A program made the translations under genes and the position numbers. Under the pieces are notes generated by a model. It was not told where the DNA came from. It did no database searches and was given only the letters and a program-made list of their open reading frames with translations. Shown here piece by piece: positions 1 through 4,908 of a stretch of 5,499 bases of DNA. The stretch's first letter is position 1; each line of letters begins with the position of its first letter. Origin of the DNA: Deltaproteobacteria bacterium (lineage in GTDB: Bacteria > Desulfobacterota > Deferrimicrobia > Deferrimicrobiales > Deferrimicrobiaceae); contig JAGGAJ010000121.1 of NCBI GenBank assembly GCA_017889845.1, positions 1-5,499 of the forward strand, in the 5' to 3' direction.

Positions 1-3
1 ATC

Positions 4-19
4 CGCCGTCCCAACGGCG
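4..19. repeat. Small perfect inverted repeat at window edge
   Basis: CGCCGT (4-9) and ACGGCG (14-19) form a perfect 6-bp stem with a 4-base loop, just upstream of the ribosome binding site of the first gene. There is no T-run after it, so it is not a classical terminator. It could be the end of an upstream transcription unit, a 5' leader hairpin, or chance in GC-rich DNA. Confidence 0.3.
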
Positions 20-35
20 CTCCCGGAGGCCCCCG

Positions 36-524
36 ATGATCCAGGTCAGGACGTTCACCACGACGCTGCAGATCTTCCACACGAAGAAGGAACTCGACGA
101 ACTCGACCGGGCGGTCAACGACTTCCTCGCCTCCGAAAAGATCACCTCCGTGGTCTCCGTCAGCGACGCGGTGACCACCGGCCCGAAGGGCGAGGCGATC
201 GGCGTGATCCGCGTGGTGGCGTACGAGGCCCCCGCCGCCTGGCGGGAGGAGTACCACGAGCGCATCGACCGCCGGATCCAGGAGTGGGGGGATGAGATCG
301 AGAAGCTCCGCGGGAAGGCCGAGACCCTCGGCGCCGGGGCGCGCGTGAAGCTCCAGGTGCAGATCGACGAACTGAAGGCCCTGCAGGCGACCGCGAGGAA
401 GAAACTCACCAGGATGCGGAAGACGGGGGGGGAGGCGTGGGGCGACCTGCACGCGGGGGCGGAGCAGGCGCTCGAGGAACTCCGCAAGGCGTACGAGTCC
501 GCGGCGTCGAAGCTGAAGAAGTAG
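36..524 (+). CDS. Hypothetical protein, small alpha/beta N-terminus plus helical coiled-coil tail
   Basis: This is a 162-residue protein that I do not recognise as a named family. The ATG at 36 has a good ribosome binding site (CGGAGG at 24-29, 6 bases away). Residues 1-65 alternate predicted strands and one helix: strand near 3-14, helix 17-34, strands 36-47 and 54-64. The layout resembles small ferredoxin-like domains. Residues about 75-162 are rich in E, K, R, A and L and look like a long charged helix or coiled coil, ending in a basic KLKK. There is no signal peptide, membrane segment or cysteine, so a cytoplasmic, perhaps oligomeric or nucleic-acid-associated, protein is plausible but unproven. 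Codon use matches the neighbours. It converges on the fdhD-mobA gene with 34 bases between the stop codons, so it is not in an operon with the molybdenum genes. Confidence 0.8.
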   Translation: MIQVRTFTTTLQIFHTKKELDELDRAVNDFLASEKITSVVSVSDAVTTGPKGEAIGVIRVVAYEAPAAWREEYHERIDRRIQEWGDEIEKLRGKAETLGAGARVKLQVQIDELKALQATARKKLTRMRKTGGEAWGDLHAGAEQALEELRKAYESAASKLKK

Positions 525-562
525 CGGGAGCGGGCCGGGTCGTTCGCCGCCCCGCGGGCTAC
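521..562. terminator. Possible bidirectional terminator hairpin between convergent genes
   Basis: An imperfect hairpin spans the gap between two convergent genes. GTAGC (521-525) pairs with GCTAC (558-562), GCGGG (530-534) pairs with CCCGC (551-555), and CGG (536-538) pairs with CCG (547-549), with an eight-base loop. Both TAG stop codons lie in the outer stem. There is no T-tract on either strand, so intrinsic termination would be weak. GC-rich sequence also forms such stems by chance. Confidence 0.35.
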
Positions 563-1953
563 CCTCCGTCCCGCAACCGGTAGTAATCCTCCGGCGTGTT
601 GATGTTGCGGAACGCCTCGAGGGACGGGTCGAGGCGGGACACATCCGACAGCCGCACCCTGCGGACCGTCACCCGGTCGAAGAAGGAGATCACCCGATGC
701 TCCCCGTCCAGGAGCGCCTTCTCGATGGCCGGGAGTGCGCTCTTCCGGTAGACCGCGTGGAGCGGTTCAAGCCCCTTCTCCCCCTCCGGCACGACCGCGT
801 CGGCGCCCTCCGCGAGCCCGCACAGGTGGCGGATCAGGTCCCCGTTCAGGTGCGGCATGTCGCACGCCGCCACGAAGACGAGGTCCGTCCCGCTGTGGCG
901 CAGGCCGGAGTGGATCCCCGCCAGCGCGCCGACCCCCTCGAACAGGTCCGGCACGCGGCGGCACGGGAGGAAATCGTACCGGCCGGGAGCGCCGGTGACC
1001 ACGATCACCTCCTCGAACAGCTCCGCCATCCTCCGGCGGATCGCCTCGATGAACCGTCCGCCCTGGTACGGAAGGAGGGCCTTGTCGCTCCCCATCCGGC
1101 GGGACTTCCCGCCGGCGAGGATCACGCCGGTGACGCCCCGGATCCGATCCGGCTCCTTCCGGACGGCGATCCGCTCCGGGTGGGTGTACACGTTGAAGCG
1201 GCGCCCGCGGACGTACCCGACGAGCGTGATCCCCAGCTCCCCGCATATGCGGGCGGCGAGGTCGGTGGGGGATGTCCTCGAGGCGATCACGGAGATCCCG
1301 AGGGAGGCGGCCTTCGCCGCCATCTCGGAGGAGACCCTCCCGGAAGCGGCCAGGATACCCCCCGACAGGTCGATCCCCCGAAGCAGCGCCTCCCCGGCGA
1401 TCCGGTCCAGGGTGTTGTGCCGGCCGATGTCCTCCGCGGCCAGGAGCAGCCGCTCGCCGTCGCTCACCGCCGCGGAGTGGATGCCTCCGCTGCTCCGGTA
1501 GCTCTCCGCAACGCGGGCCAGTGCGGCCATCGCGGAAAACAGCGCATCCGGCGGGTAGAACGGCCCGGCGGAAGGGATCTGCACGGGCTTCCCGGCGGCG
1601 CCGGGGACGTGGAAGCTCACCCCCGCGCCGCACCCCGAGGTGAGGGTGGGTAAAAGGCCCTTTGGAACCTCTCCGCGGATCCGCACGCTCGCGGCGCCGA
1701 ACTCCTGGCACACGCTCAACGTCAGCAGGTCCCCCGGGGCGCGGATCAGCCCCTGCATGCGGAGGAACCCGGCCACCAGGTAGTGGAGGTCGTGCGGGGA
1801 GGCGATCAGCGTGGCGAGTTCCACGCCGTTCACCGTCAGCGCGAGGGGATACTCCTTGACCGGGACGTGGTCCCCGGGCACGAGGCGGCGGCCGTCGTAG
1901 CGGAGGACGGGGGGGGCACCGCCCTTCCCCTCTTCCCCGGGGAGGCGGGTCAC
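559..1953 (-). CDS. fdhD-mobA: Fused FdhD-MobA: formate dehydrogenase sulfurtransferase and molybdenum cofactor guanylyltransferase
   Basis: Two complete enzymes lie in one reading frame. Numbering from the GTG at 1953 (464 residues), about 16-263 is FdhD, which passes sulfur from IscS-type desulfurases to the molybdenum cofactor of formate dehydrogenase. It has SGCGAG with Cys108, EDIGRHNTLDRI (174-185) and SGRVSSEM (204-211). Residues about 274-464 are MobA, which joins GMP from GTP to Mo-molybdopterin. It has the nucleotide loop LAGGKSRRMGSDK (279-291), ACDMP (363-367) with the metal-binding Asp365, and NINTPED near the end. The GTG start is chosen because GGAGG lies 5 bases upstream (1963-1959). 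An in-frame GTG at 2055 would add 34 residues, but that stretch has unusual codon use and no homology. FdhD normally has a CxxC; here the second position is Gly, as in some FdhD proteins. Acts in the cytoplasm. Transcribed divergently from the Mop gene. Confidence 0.93.
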   Translation of the reverse strand: MTRLPGEEGKGGAPPVLRYDGRRLVPGDHVPVKEYPLALTVNGVELATLIASPHDLHYLVAGFLRMQGLIRAPGDLLTLSVCQEFGAASVRIRGEVPKGLLPTLTSGCGAGVSFHVPGAAGKPVQIPSAGPFYPPDALFSAMAALARVAESYRSSGGIHSAAVSDGERLLLAAEDIGRHNTLDRIAGEALLRGIDLSGGILAASGRVSSEMAAKAASLGISVIASRTSPTDLAARICGELGITLVGYVRGRRFNVYTHPERIAVRKEPDRIRGVTGVILAGGKSRRMGSDKALLPYQGGRFIEAIRRRMAELFEEVIVVTGAPGRYDFLPCRRVPDLFEGVGALAGIHSGLRHSGTDLVFVAACDMPHLNGDLIRHLCGLAEGADAVVPEGEKGLEPLHAVYRKSALPAIEKALLDGEHRVISFFDRVTVRRVRLSDVSRLDPSLEAFRNINTPEDYYRLRDGG

Positions 1954-2118
1954 TTTCCCCTCCCGGGGTACGCGATCTTCTCCGCGGTGTGGCCCATCCC
2001 GTGCCCGGCGGCCCTCCGGTTTCTGTTTCCCCTCGGTTTCCTTATACCATTTCACACCGCTTCGGGTATTGTTTCCTCCACATCTGGAACACCCATTTCA
2101 GGGTTCCGGAAGGAGTTT

Positions 2119-2142
2119 CGTTGTATGATTGGGCATATAACG
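2119..2142. promoter_or_regulatory. ModE-type molybdate-responsive operator
   Basis: The site is CGTTGTATG, six bases, then CATATAACG. The reverse complement of the right arm is CGTTATATG, so the two arms match at 8 of 9 positions. This agrees closely with the known ModE site of enterobacteria, which is two CGnTATATA-like arms facing each other across a short spacer. It lies between the divergent fdhD-mobA and mop genes and overlaps a TATGAT -10 candidate, a position suited to repression when molybdate is abundant. The regulator encoded next to it is broken, so function depends on a second ModE elsewhere in the genome. Confidence 0.72.
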
Positions 2143-2149
2143 CCTCCCG

Positions 2150-2248
2150 GCCGCGTGGGACGTGATCGACGGGGTCAACAACCTGTCCCCGAAACCGCTC
2201 GTCGTCCGTACGTCCGGCGGGAGAGGGGGCGGCGGAACCGTCCTGACG
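2150..2248 (+). pseudogene. modE: Remnant of ModE winged-helix DNA-binding domain
   Basis: Translated in the frame of 2150, this reads AAWDVIDGVNNLSPKPLVV and continues with RTSGGRGGGGTVLT. It matches the second half of the ModE N-terminal domain; E. coli has SAWDAINEMNQLS and then ATGGKGGGGAVLT. The recognition helix end and the Gly-rich wing are therefore present. The first helices and the start codon are missing: an in-frame TAA lies at 2138-2140, and none of the three frames upstream continues the domain. The usual long linker to the Mop domains is also absent. A GTG at 2162 falls inside a helix and has no ribosome binding site. I read this as a non-functional leftover of a deletion. Confidence 0.75.
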
Positions 2249-2281
2249 GCGGGCCTCCATCCGCTCCTGAAGGGGGGTGCC

Positions 2282-2710
2282 ATGCGGGTCAGCGCTCGAA
2301 ACGTGTTCCTGGGAACGATCGCCTGGATCCGGAAAGGGGCCGTGAATTCGGAGGTCCTCCTCCGCCTCAAGGGGGACGACACCCTCTGCTCGGTGATCAC
2401 CAGCGCGAGCGCGGATGCCCTGGGGCTCCGGATCGATCGGGAGGCGTACGGCATCTTCAAGGCGAGCTCCGTGATCCTGGGGCGGGACCTCCACACCGCC
2501 AGGCTCAGCGCGCGAAACATCTTGTGCGGAAAGGTCGAGCGGGTGATCGACGGACCCGTGAGCGCGGAAGTGACGCTGCGGCTTCCCGGGGGCAGCGTGG
2601 TCACCGCTGTCATCACGGAGGAGAGCGCGAAGCGCCTGTCCTTCACCCCGGGAGATCACGCCTGCGCCCTCGTCAAGGCGTCCAGCGTAATCCTCGGCGT
2701 GGCGGACTGA
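2282..2710 (+). CDS. Di-Mop (TOBE) domain molybdate/tungstate-binding protein
   Basis: A 142-residue cytoplasmic protein made of two tandem Mop domains, residues 1-67 and 74-140. Each begins with SARN (4-7 and 76-79) and ends with KASSVILG (60-67 and 132-139), hallmarks of molbindins and of the C-terminal half of ModE. Such proteins bind several molybdate or tungstate ions at subunit interfaces and buffer or sense the oxyanion. The ATG at 2282 is preceded by AAGGGGGGTG, a fair ribosome binding site. An upstream in-frame GTG at 2162 would add part of a broken ModE DNA-binding domain and is unlikely to be used. The chain starts exactly at the first Mop domain and both copies look intact, so it is probably functional as a stand-alone Mop protein, without DNA-binding ability. 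It may descend from a ModE or from a separate mop gene behind one. It probably leads the moeA transcription unit. Confidence 0.85.
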   Translation: MRVSARNVFLGTIAWIRKGAVNSEVLLRLKGDDTLCSVITSASADALGLRIDREAYGIFKASSVILGRDLHTARLSARNILCGKVERVIDGPVSAEVTLRLPGGSVVTAVITEESAKRLSFTPGDHACALVKASSVILGVAD

Positions 2711-2722
2711 CGGCTACGGCAT

Positions 2723-2882
2723 GGGATCCTCGCGGAGTCGCTACGCGCCTCCGCCGCACTCATCGCCGGCTTCGACCCGGACCTCCGCAACGCCGTCCGG
2801 GTTTCCTGTACGTCTCCTTCTGGTCCACGATCCTCGCCTCCGCGATCGGGGTCCCCATTGGCCTGGGCTTCGGCCTCGGGGG
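2723..2882 (+). pseudogene. tupB: Remnant of TupB-like tungstate ABC transporter permease, N-terminal piece with frameshifts
   Basis: The frame from 2723 reads GILAESLRASAALIAGFDPD and then LRNAVRVS. The frame from 2806 continues with LYVSFWSTILASAIGVPIGL. Joined together they look like the first 50-odd residues of a TupB-type tungstate permease, including the first membrane helix. Two single-base losses explain the breaks: one G after the ATG at 2721 (GGG for GGGG), and one C near 2806 (TTTCCTG for TTTCCCTG). After about 2882 the sequence switches to ABC ATPase. Most of the permease, roughly 170 residues, is absent, so this is a true deletion remnant even if the single-base slips were read errors. 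Confidence 0.7.
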
Positions 2883-3035
2883 ATCCGGTCTGTGTCCGAC
2901 AACGTGCCGTACGGCCTGAAGGTCCGTGGAGCGGATGAGGGCGCGGCGCGCCGTCGTGTTGTAGAATCGCTGGAGGCGGTGGGGCTCGCGGGGTTCGGGG
3001 CGCGCAGGGCGAGGCGGCTCTCCAGGGGGGGCAAG
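2883..3035 (+). pseudogene. Remnant of molybdate/tungstate-type ABC transporter ATPase, middle segment
   Basis: The segment reads IRSVSDNVPYGLKVRG, then ADEGAARRRVVESLEAVGLAG, then ARRLSRGGK. This is the part of an ABC ATPase between the Q-loop and the LSGGQ signature, where relatives read SVxDNVxYGLxxRG. The Walker A part, Walker B and the rest are missing, and the signature itself is damaged (LSRGG). The segment is in frame with moeA with no stop between, so a start as far up as 2721 gives one long open frame. Its neighbours suggest it was the partner of the TupB-like permease. Confidence 0.72.
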
Positions 3036-3074
3036 ATGACGGGTAGGCAGACTCTTCGGGAGGAAAGAACGGGG

Positions 3075-4268
3075 ATGCTGACTTTCGAGGAAGCCCGGGA
3101 GGCGATTCTCGCGCGGGTCTCCCCCCTGGGAACGGAAGCCGTTCCCCTGGCAGATGCCGCGGGGCGGGTCCTGGCAGGAGAGGTGCGTTCTCCGTGGGAC
3201 CTCCCGCCATGGGACAACTCCGCGATGGACGGATACGCGGTTCGCGCGGACGATTGCCGGGGTTCCGCCACGCTCCGGATCTCCGGGTACATGGCCGCGG
3301 GCGGGCCGGACGCCCCGAAGGTCACGCCCGGCTGCGCGGTGAAGATCATGACCGGCTCCCCCGTCCCGGAAGGGTGCGACGCCGTGGTCCCCTTCGAGGA
3401 TGCCGAGGAGCGGGACGGGTCCGTTCACGTACCCGCCCCGGTTACGCCCCGGGCGCACATCCGCTTCCGCGCCGAGGATATCCCGGCCGGAACGGTCGTC
3501 GTTCCCGAAGGCACGGTGCTGCGCCCCCCCGAGATCAGCATGCTCGCATCCTTCGGGCTTGCGACGGTCTCCGTGTATCGCAGGCCGCGGGTGGCGGTGC
3601 TCTCGACCGGGGACGAACTCGTTGAACTGGGGGAACCGCTCGACCACGGGAAGATCGTAAACAGCAACTCCCACGCCCTCGCCGCGGCGGTCGCGGAGGC
3701 GGGTGGGGTGCCGACCCTTCTGGGAATCGCGCGGGACGACCGGGAAAGCCTCCGCTCGAAGCTGTCCGCCGGGACCTCCGCGGACGTCCTCGTCACCTCC
3801 GCCGGGGTGTCGGCGGGGGACCGGGACTTCGTGCGCGACGCCCTCGCGGAGCTGGGCGTCACGCCGGTCTTCTGGAAGGTTCTCATCAAGCCCGGGGGAC
3901 CCACCGCCTTCGGCGTCCGGGGCGGGACGGCGGTCTTCGCGCTGCCCGGGAACCCGGTGTCCAGCCTCATCACCTTCGAGATCTTCGTCCGGCCGGCGAT
4001 CCGGAAGATGACGGGACACTCGTGTCCCGTGAAGCCGGCCGTGAAGGCGATCCTCGCGGAGTCCGTGAAAAAGAAATCCGGGAAGACGCACTTCTTCCGC
4101 GTTACGATCGAGACGGGGGAGGAAGGGTACGTCGCACGGACCTCGGGGGACCAGAACACCGGCATCCTCCGCTCACTGGTCCTGGCCGACGGCATCGCCG
4201 TCCTCCCCGCGGAACGCACCGCCTTCGCCGCGGGGGAGAAGGTGGACGTTCTTCTTCTCTACCGCTGA
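3075..4268 (+). CDS. moeA: Molybdopterin molybdenumtransferase MoeA
   Basis: A 397-residue protein of normal MoeA length. MoeA inserts molybdate (or tungstate) into adenylylated molybdopterin, the last common step of cofactor synthesis, in the cytoplasm. Visible marks are PPWDNSAMDGYAV (44-56), MTGSPVPEG (92-100), STGDEL (177-182), TSAGVSAGDRDFV (241-253, molybdopterin-binding fold), KPGGPTAFG (272-280) and LPGNPVSS (290-297). The C-terminal domain ends normally with DVLLLYR. The ATG at 3075 is chosen because family homology begins there; GGAGG lies 11 bases upstream, which is somewhat far. An in-frame ATG at 3036 and the open frame back to 2721 would add transporter-remnant sequence. The dsb-like gene follows after 22 bases, so both are likely co-transcribed. 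Its product would feed the MobA and FdhD activities encoded divergently. Confidence 0.95.
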   Translation: MLTFEEAREAILARVSPLGTEAVPLADAAGRVLAGEVRSPWDLPPWDNSAMDGYAVRADDCRGSATLRISGYMAAGGPDAPKVTPGCAVKIMTGSPVPEGCDAVVPFEDAEERDGSVHVPAPVTPRAHIRFRAEDIPAGTVVVPEGTVLRPPEISMLASFGLATVSVYRRPRVAVLSTGDELVELGEPLDHGKIVNSNSHALAAAVAEAGGVPTLLGIARDDRESLRSKLSAGTSADVLVTSAGVSAGDRDFVRDALAELGVTPVFWKVLIKPGGPTAFGVRGGTAVFALPGNPVSSLITFEIFVRPAIRKMTGHSCPVKPAVKAILAESVKKKSGKTHFFRVTIETGEEGYVARTSGDQNTGILRSLVLADGIAVLPAERTAFAAGEKVDVLLLYR

Positions 4269-4290
4269 TCCCCCACCGAAAGGAGCCCCC

Positions 4291-4908
4291 ATGCGCGCCC
4301 CGATCAGCAGACACGCACTCCCGGTCCTCCTCCTGCTCCTCGCCGCCGCGCCGGGCGCGGCTGCCGACGTCCGGTACTCCGTGCCGGCCGGCGATTCCCC
4401 CTCCATCGGGCCGGCGAACGCACCGGTCACCCTCGTCGAGTTCGTCGACTACCAGTGACCGCACTGCAAGGCGGTCGGTCCGACCGTCGAGCGGATCCTG
4501 AAGGAGTATGGAAACTCGGTGCGCCTGGTGGTGAAGCATTACCCGTACAAGTACCGGGACTTCTCCCTCCTCGCCGCGGAGGCGTCCCTTGCGGCCAGGG
4601 ACCAGGGGAAGTTCCGCGAGATGCACGCGCTGCTGCTCGAGCGCTCCCCCAGGCTCGACCGGGCGAGCCTGATCTCGTACGCGAAGGAACTTCGCCTGGA
4701 CGTCCCCCGCTTCACGAAGGACCTCGACGCGATGGCCCACCGGAAGGAGATCGACCGGGACGTGAAGCTCGCGGAGGGGCTCGACCTGTACAACACTCCC
4801 ACCATCTTCATCAACGGGATCAAGGTCGTCGGGGACCGCCCCTTCGAGGTGTACAAGGCGGACATCGACGGGGAACTAAAGGATTCCGGGCCGGGGAAAG
4901 GCAAATGA
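4291..4908 (+). CDS. Selenocysteine-containing DsbA/DsbG-like periplasmic thiol oxidoreductase (in-frame TGA at 4456-4458)
   Basis: Read through the TGA, the frame gives a full 205-residue DsbA-family protein. Residues 1-25 are a signal peptide with a hydrophobic core PVLLLLLAAA and likely cleavage near GAAA-DV. The active site is FVDYQ-U56-P-H-C59-K, so the TGA sits exactly where the nucleophilic Cys of CPHC is expected. KHYPYKY and LAAEASLAARDQGKFREMHALL follow the family pattern. NTPTIFINGIKVVGDRPF carries the cis-Pro loop (Thr169-Pro170). Cys59 is the only Cys, matching a single Sec-Cys redox pair. The ATG at 4291 has AAAGGAG 5 bases upstream. TGA is an ordinary stop for neighbouring genes, so a local signal is needed, and a hairpin follows. 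Alternatives are a nonsense mutation or base-call error. Restart at GTG 4519 has no ribosome binding site and would lack the active site. The stop overlaps the peroxidase start. Confidence 0.83.
4456..4488 (+). promoter_or_regulatory. UGA codon with bacterial SECIS-like hairpin
   Basis: Downstream of the UGA (4456-4458), GGCGGUC (4470-4476) pairs with GACCGUC (4482-4488) in seven base pairs, one of them G-U. The five-base apical loop is GGUCC (4477-4481). Eighteen bases separate the UGA from the loop. The recalled E. coli fdhF SECIS has its GGU loop at the same 18-base distance and in the same codon phase, and bacterial SECIS elements want a G among the first two loop bases. SelB would bind the loop and deliver Sec-tRNA. 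The E. coli bulged U is not obvious here. Confidence 0.72.

Larger units (their letters stand above)
1954..2281. other. Divergent regulatory region, less GC-rich than flanking genes
   Basis: This 328-base stretch between the fdhD-mobA start and the Mop start has no intact gene. Positions about 2040-2140 are clearly richer in A and T than the flanking genes, as expected for a divergent promoter region. It contains a ModE-type palindrome (2119-2142) and a possible -10 box TATGAT (2124-2129) on the plus strand, overlapping the left arm of the palindrome. No good -35 box is visible at the right distance. From about 2141 on, base composition returns to coding-like values because the DNA is a remnant of a modE-like gene. 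I found no convincing minus-strand promoter for fdhD-mobA. Confidence 0.6.

Noticed and set aside
697..1711. Long open frames on both strands overlapping fdhD-mobA, rich in Arg, Pro and Gly.
   Set aside because: They are shadows caused by high GC at third codon positions. They show no domain motifs, while the fdhD-mobA frame carries clear family motifs throughout.
1950..1997. A 15-residue minus-strand leader frame (ATG at 1997) whose TGA overlaps the GTG start of fdhD-mobA.
   Set aside because: The overlap is suggestive of coupling, but the ATG has no ribosome binding site at a workable distance and fdhD-mobA has a good one of its own.
1954..2055. N-terminal extension of fdhD-mobA from an in-frame GTG at 2055.
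   Set aside because: The extra 34 residues are low-complexity, have atypical third-position bases and no homology, whereas the GTG at 1953 has GGAGG 5 bases upstream.
2724..2886. GGATCC present at both borders (2724-2729 and 2881-2886) of the permease remnant, as if a cloned insert or recombination boundary.
   Set aside because: A six-base match occurs readily in GC-rich DNA, and the flanking sequences share nothing else.
2760..4219. Long minus-strand open frames across moeA.
   Set aside because: Low-complexity Arg/Pro/Gly translations opposite a clearly functional moeA; no start signals or homology.
4519..4908. A separate 129-residue gene starting at GTG 4519 after the TGA.
   Set aside because: It lacks a ribosome binding site, signal peptide and active site. 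It is the C-terminal part of the Dsb-like protein that begins at 4291.
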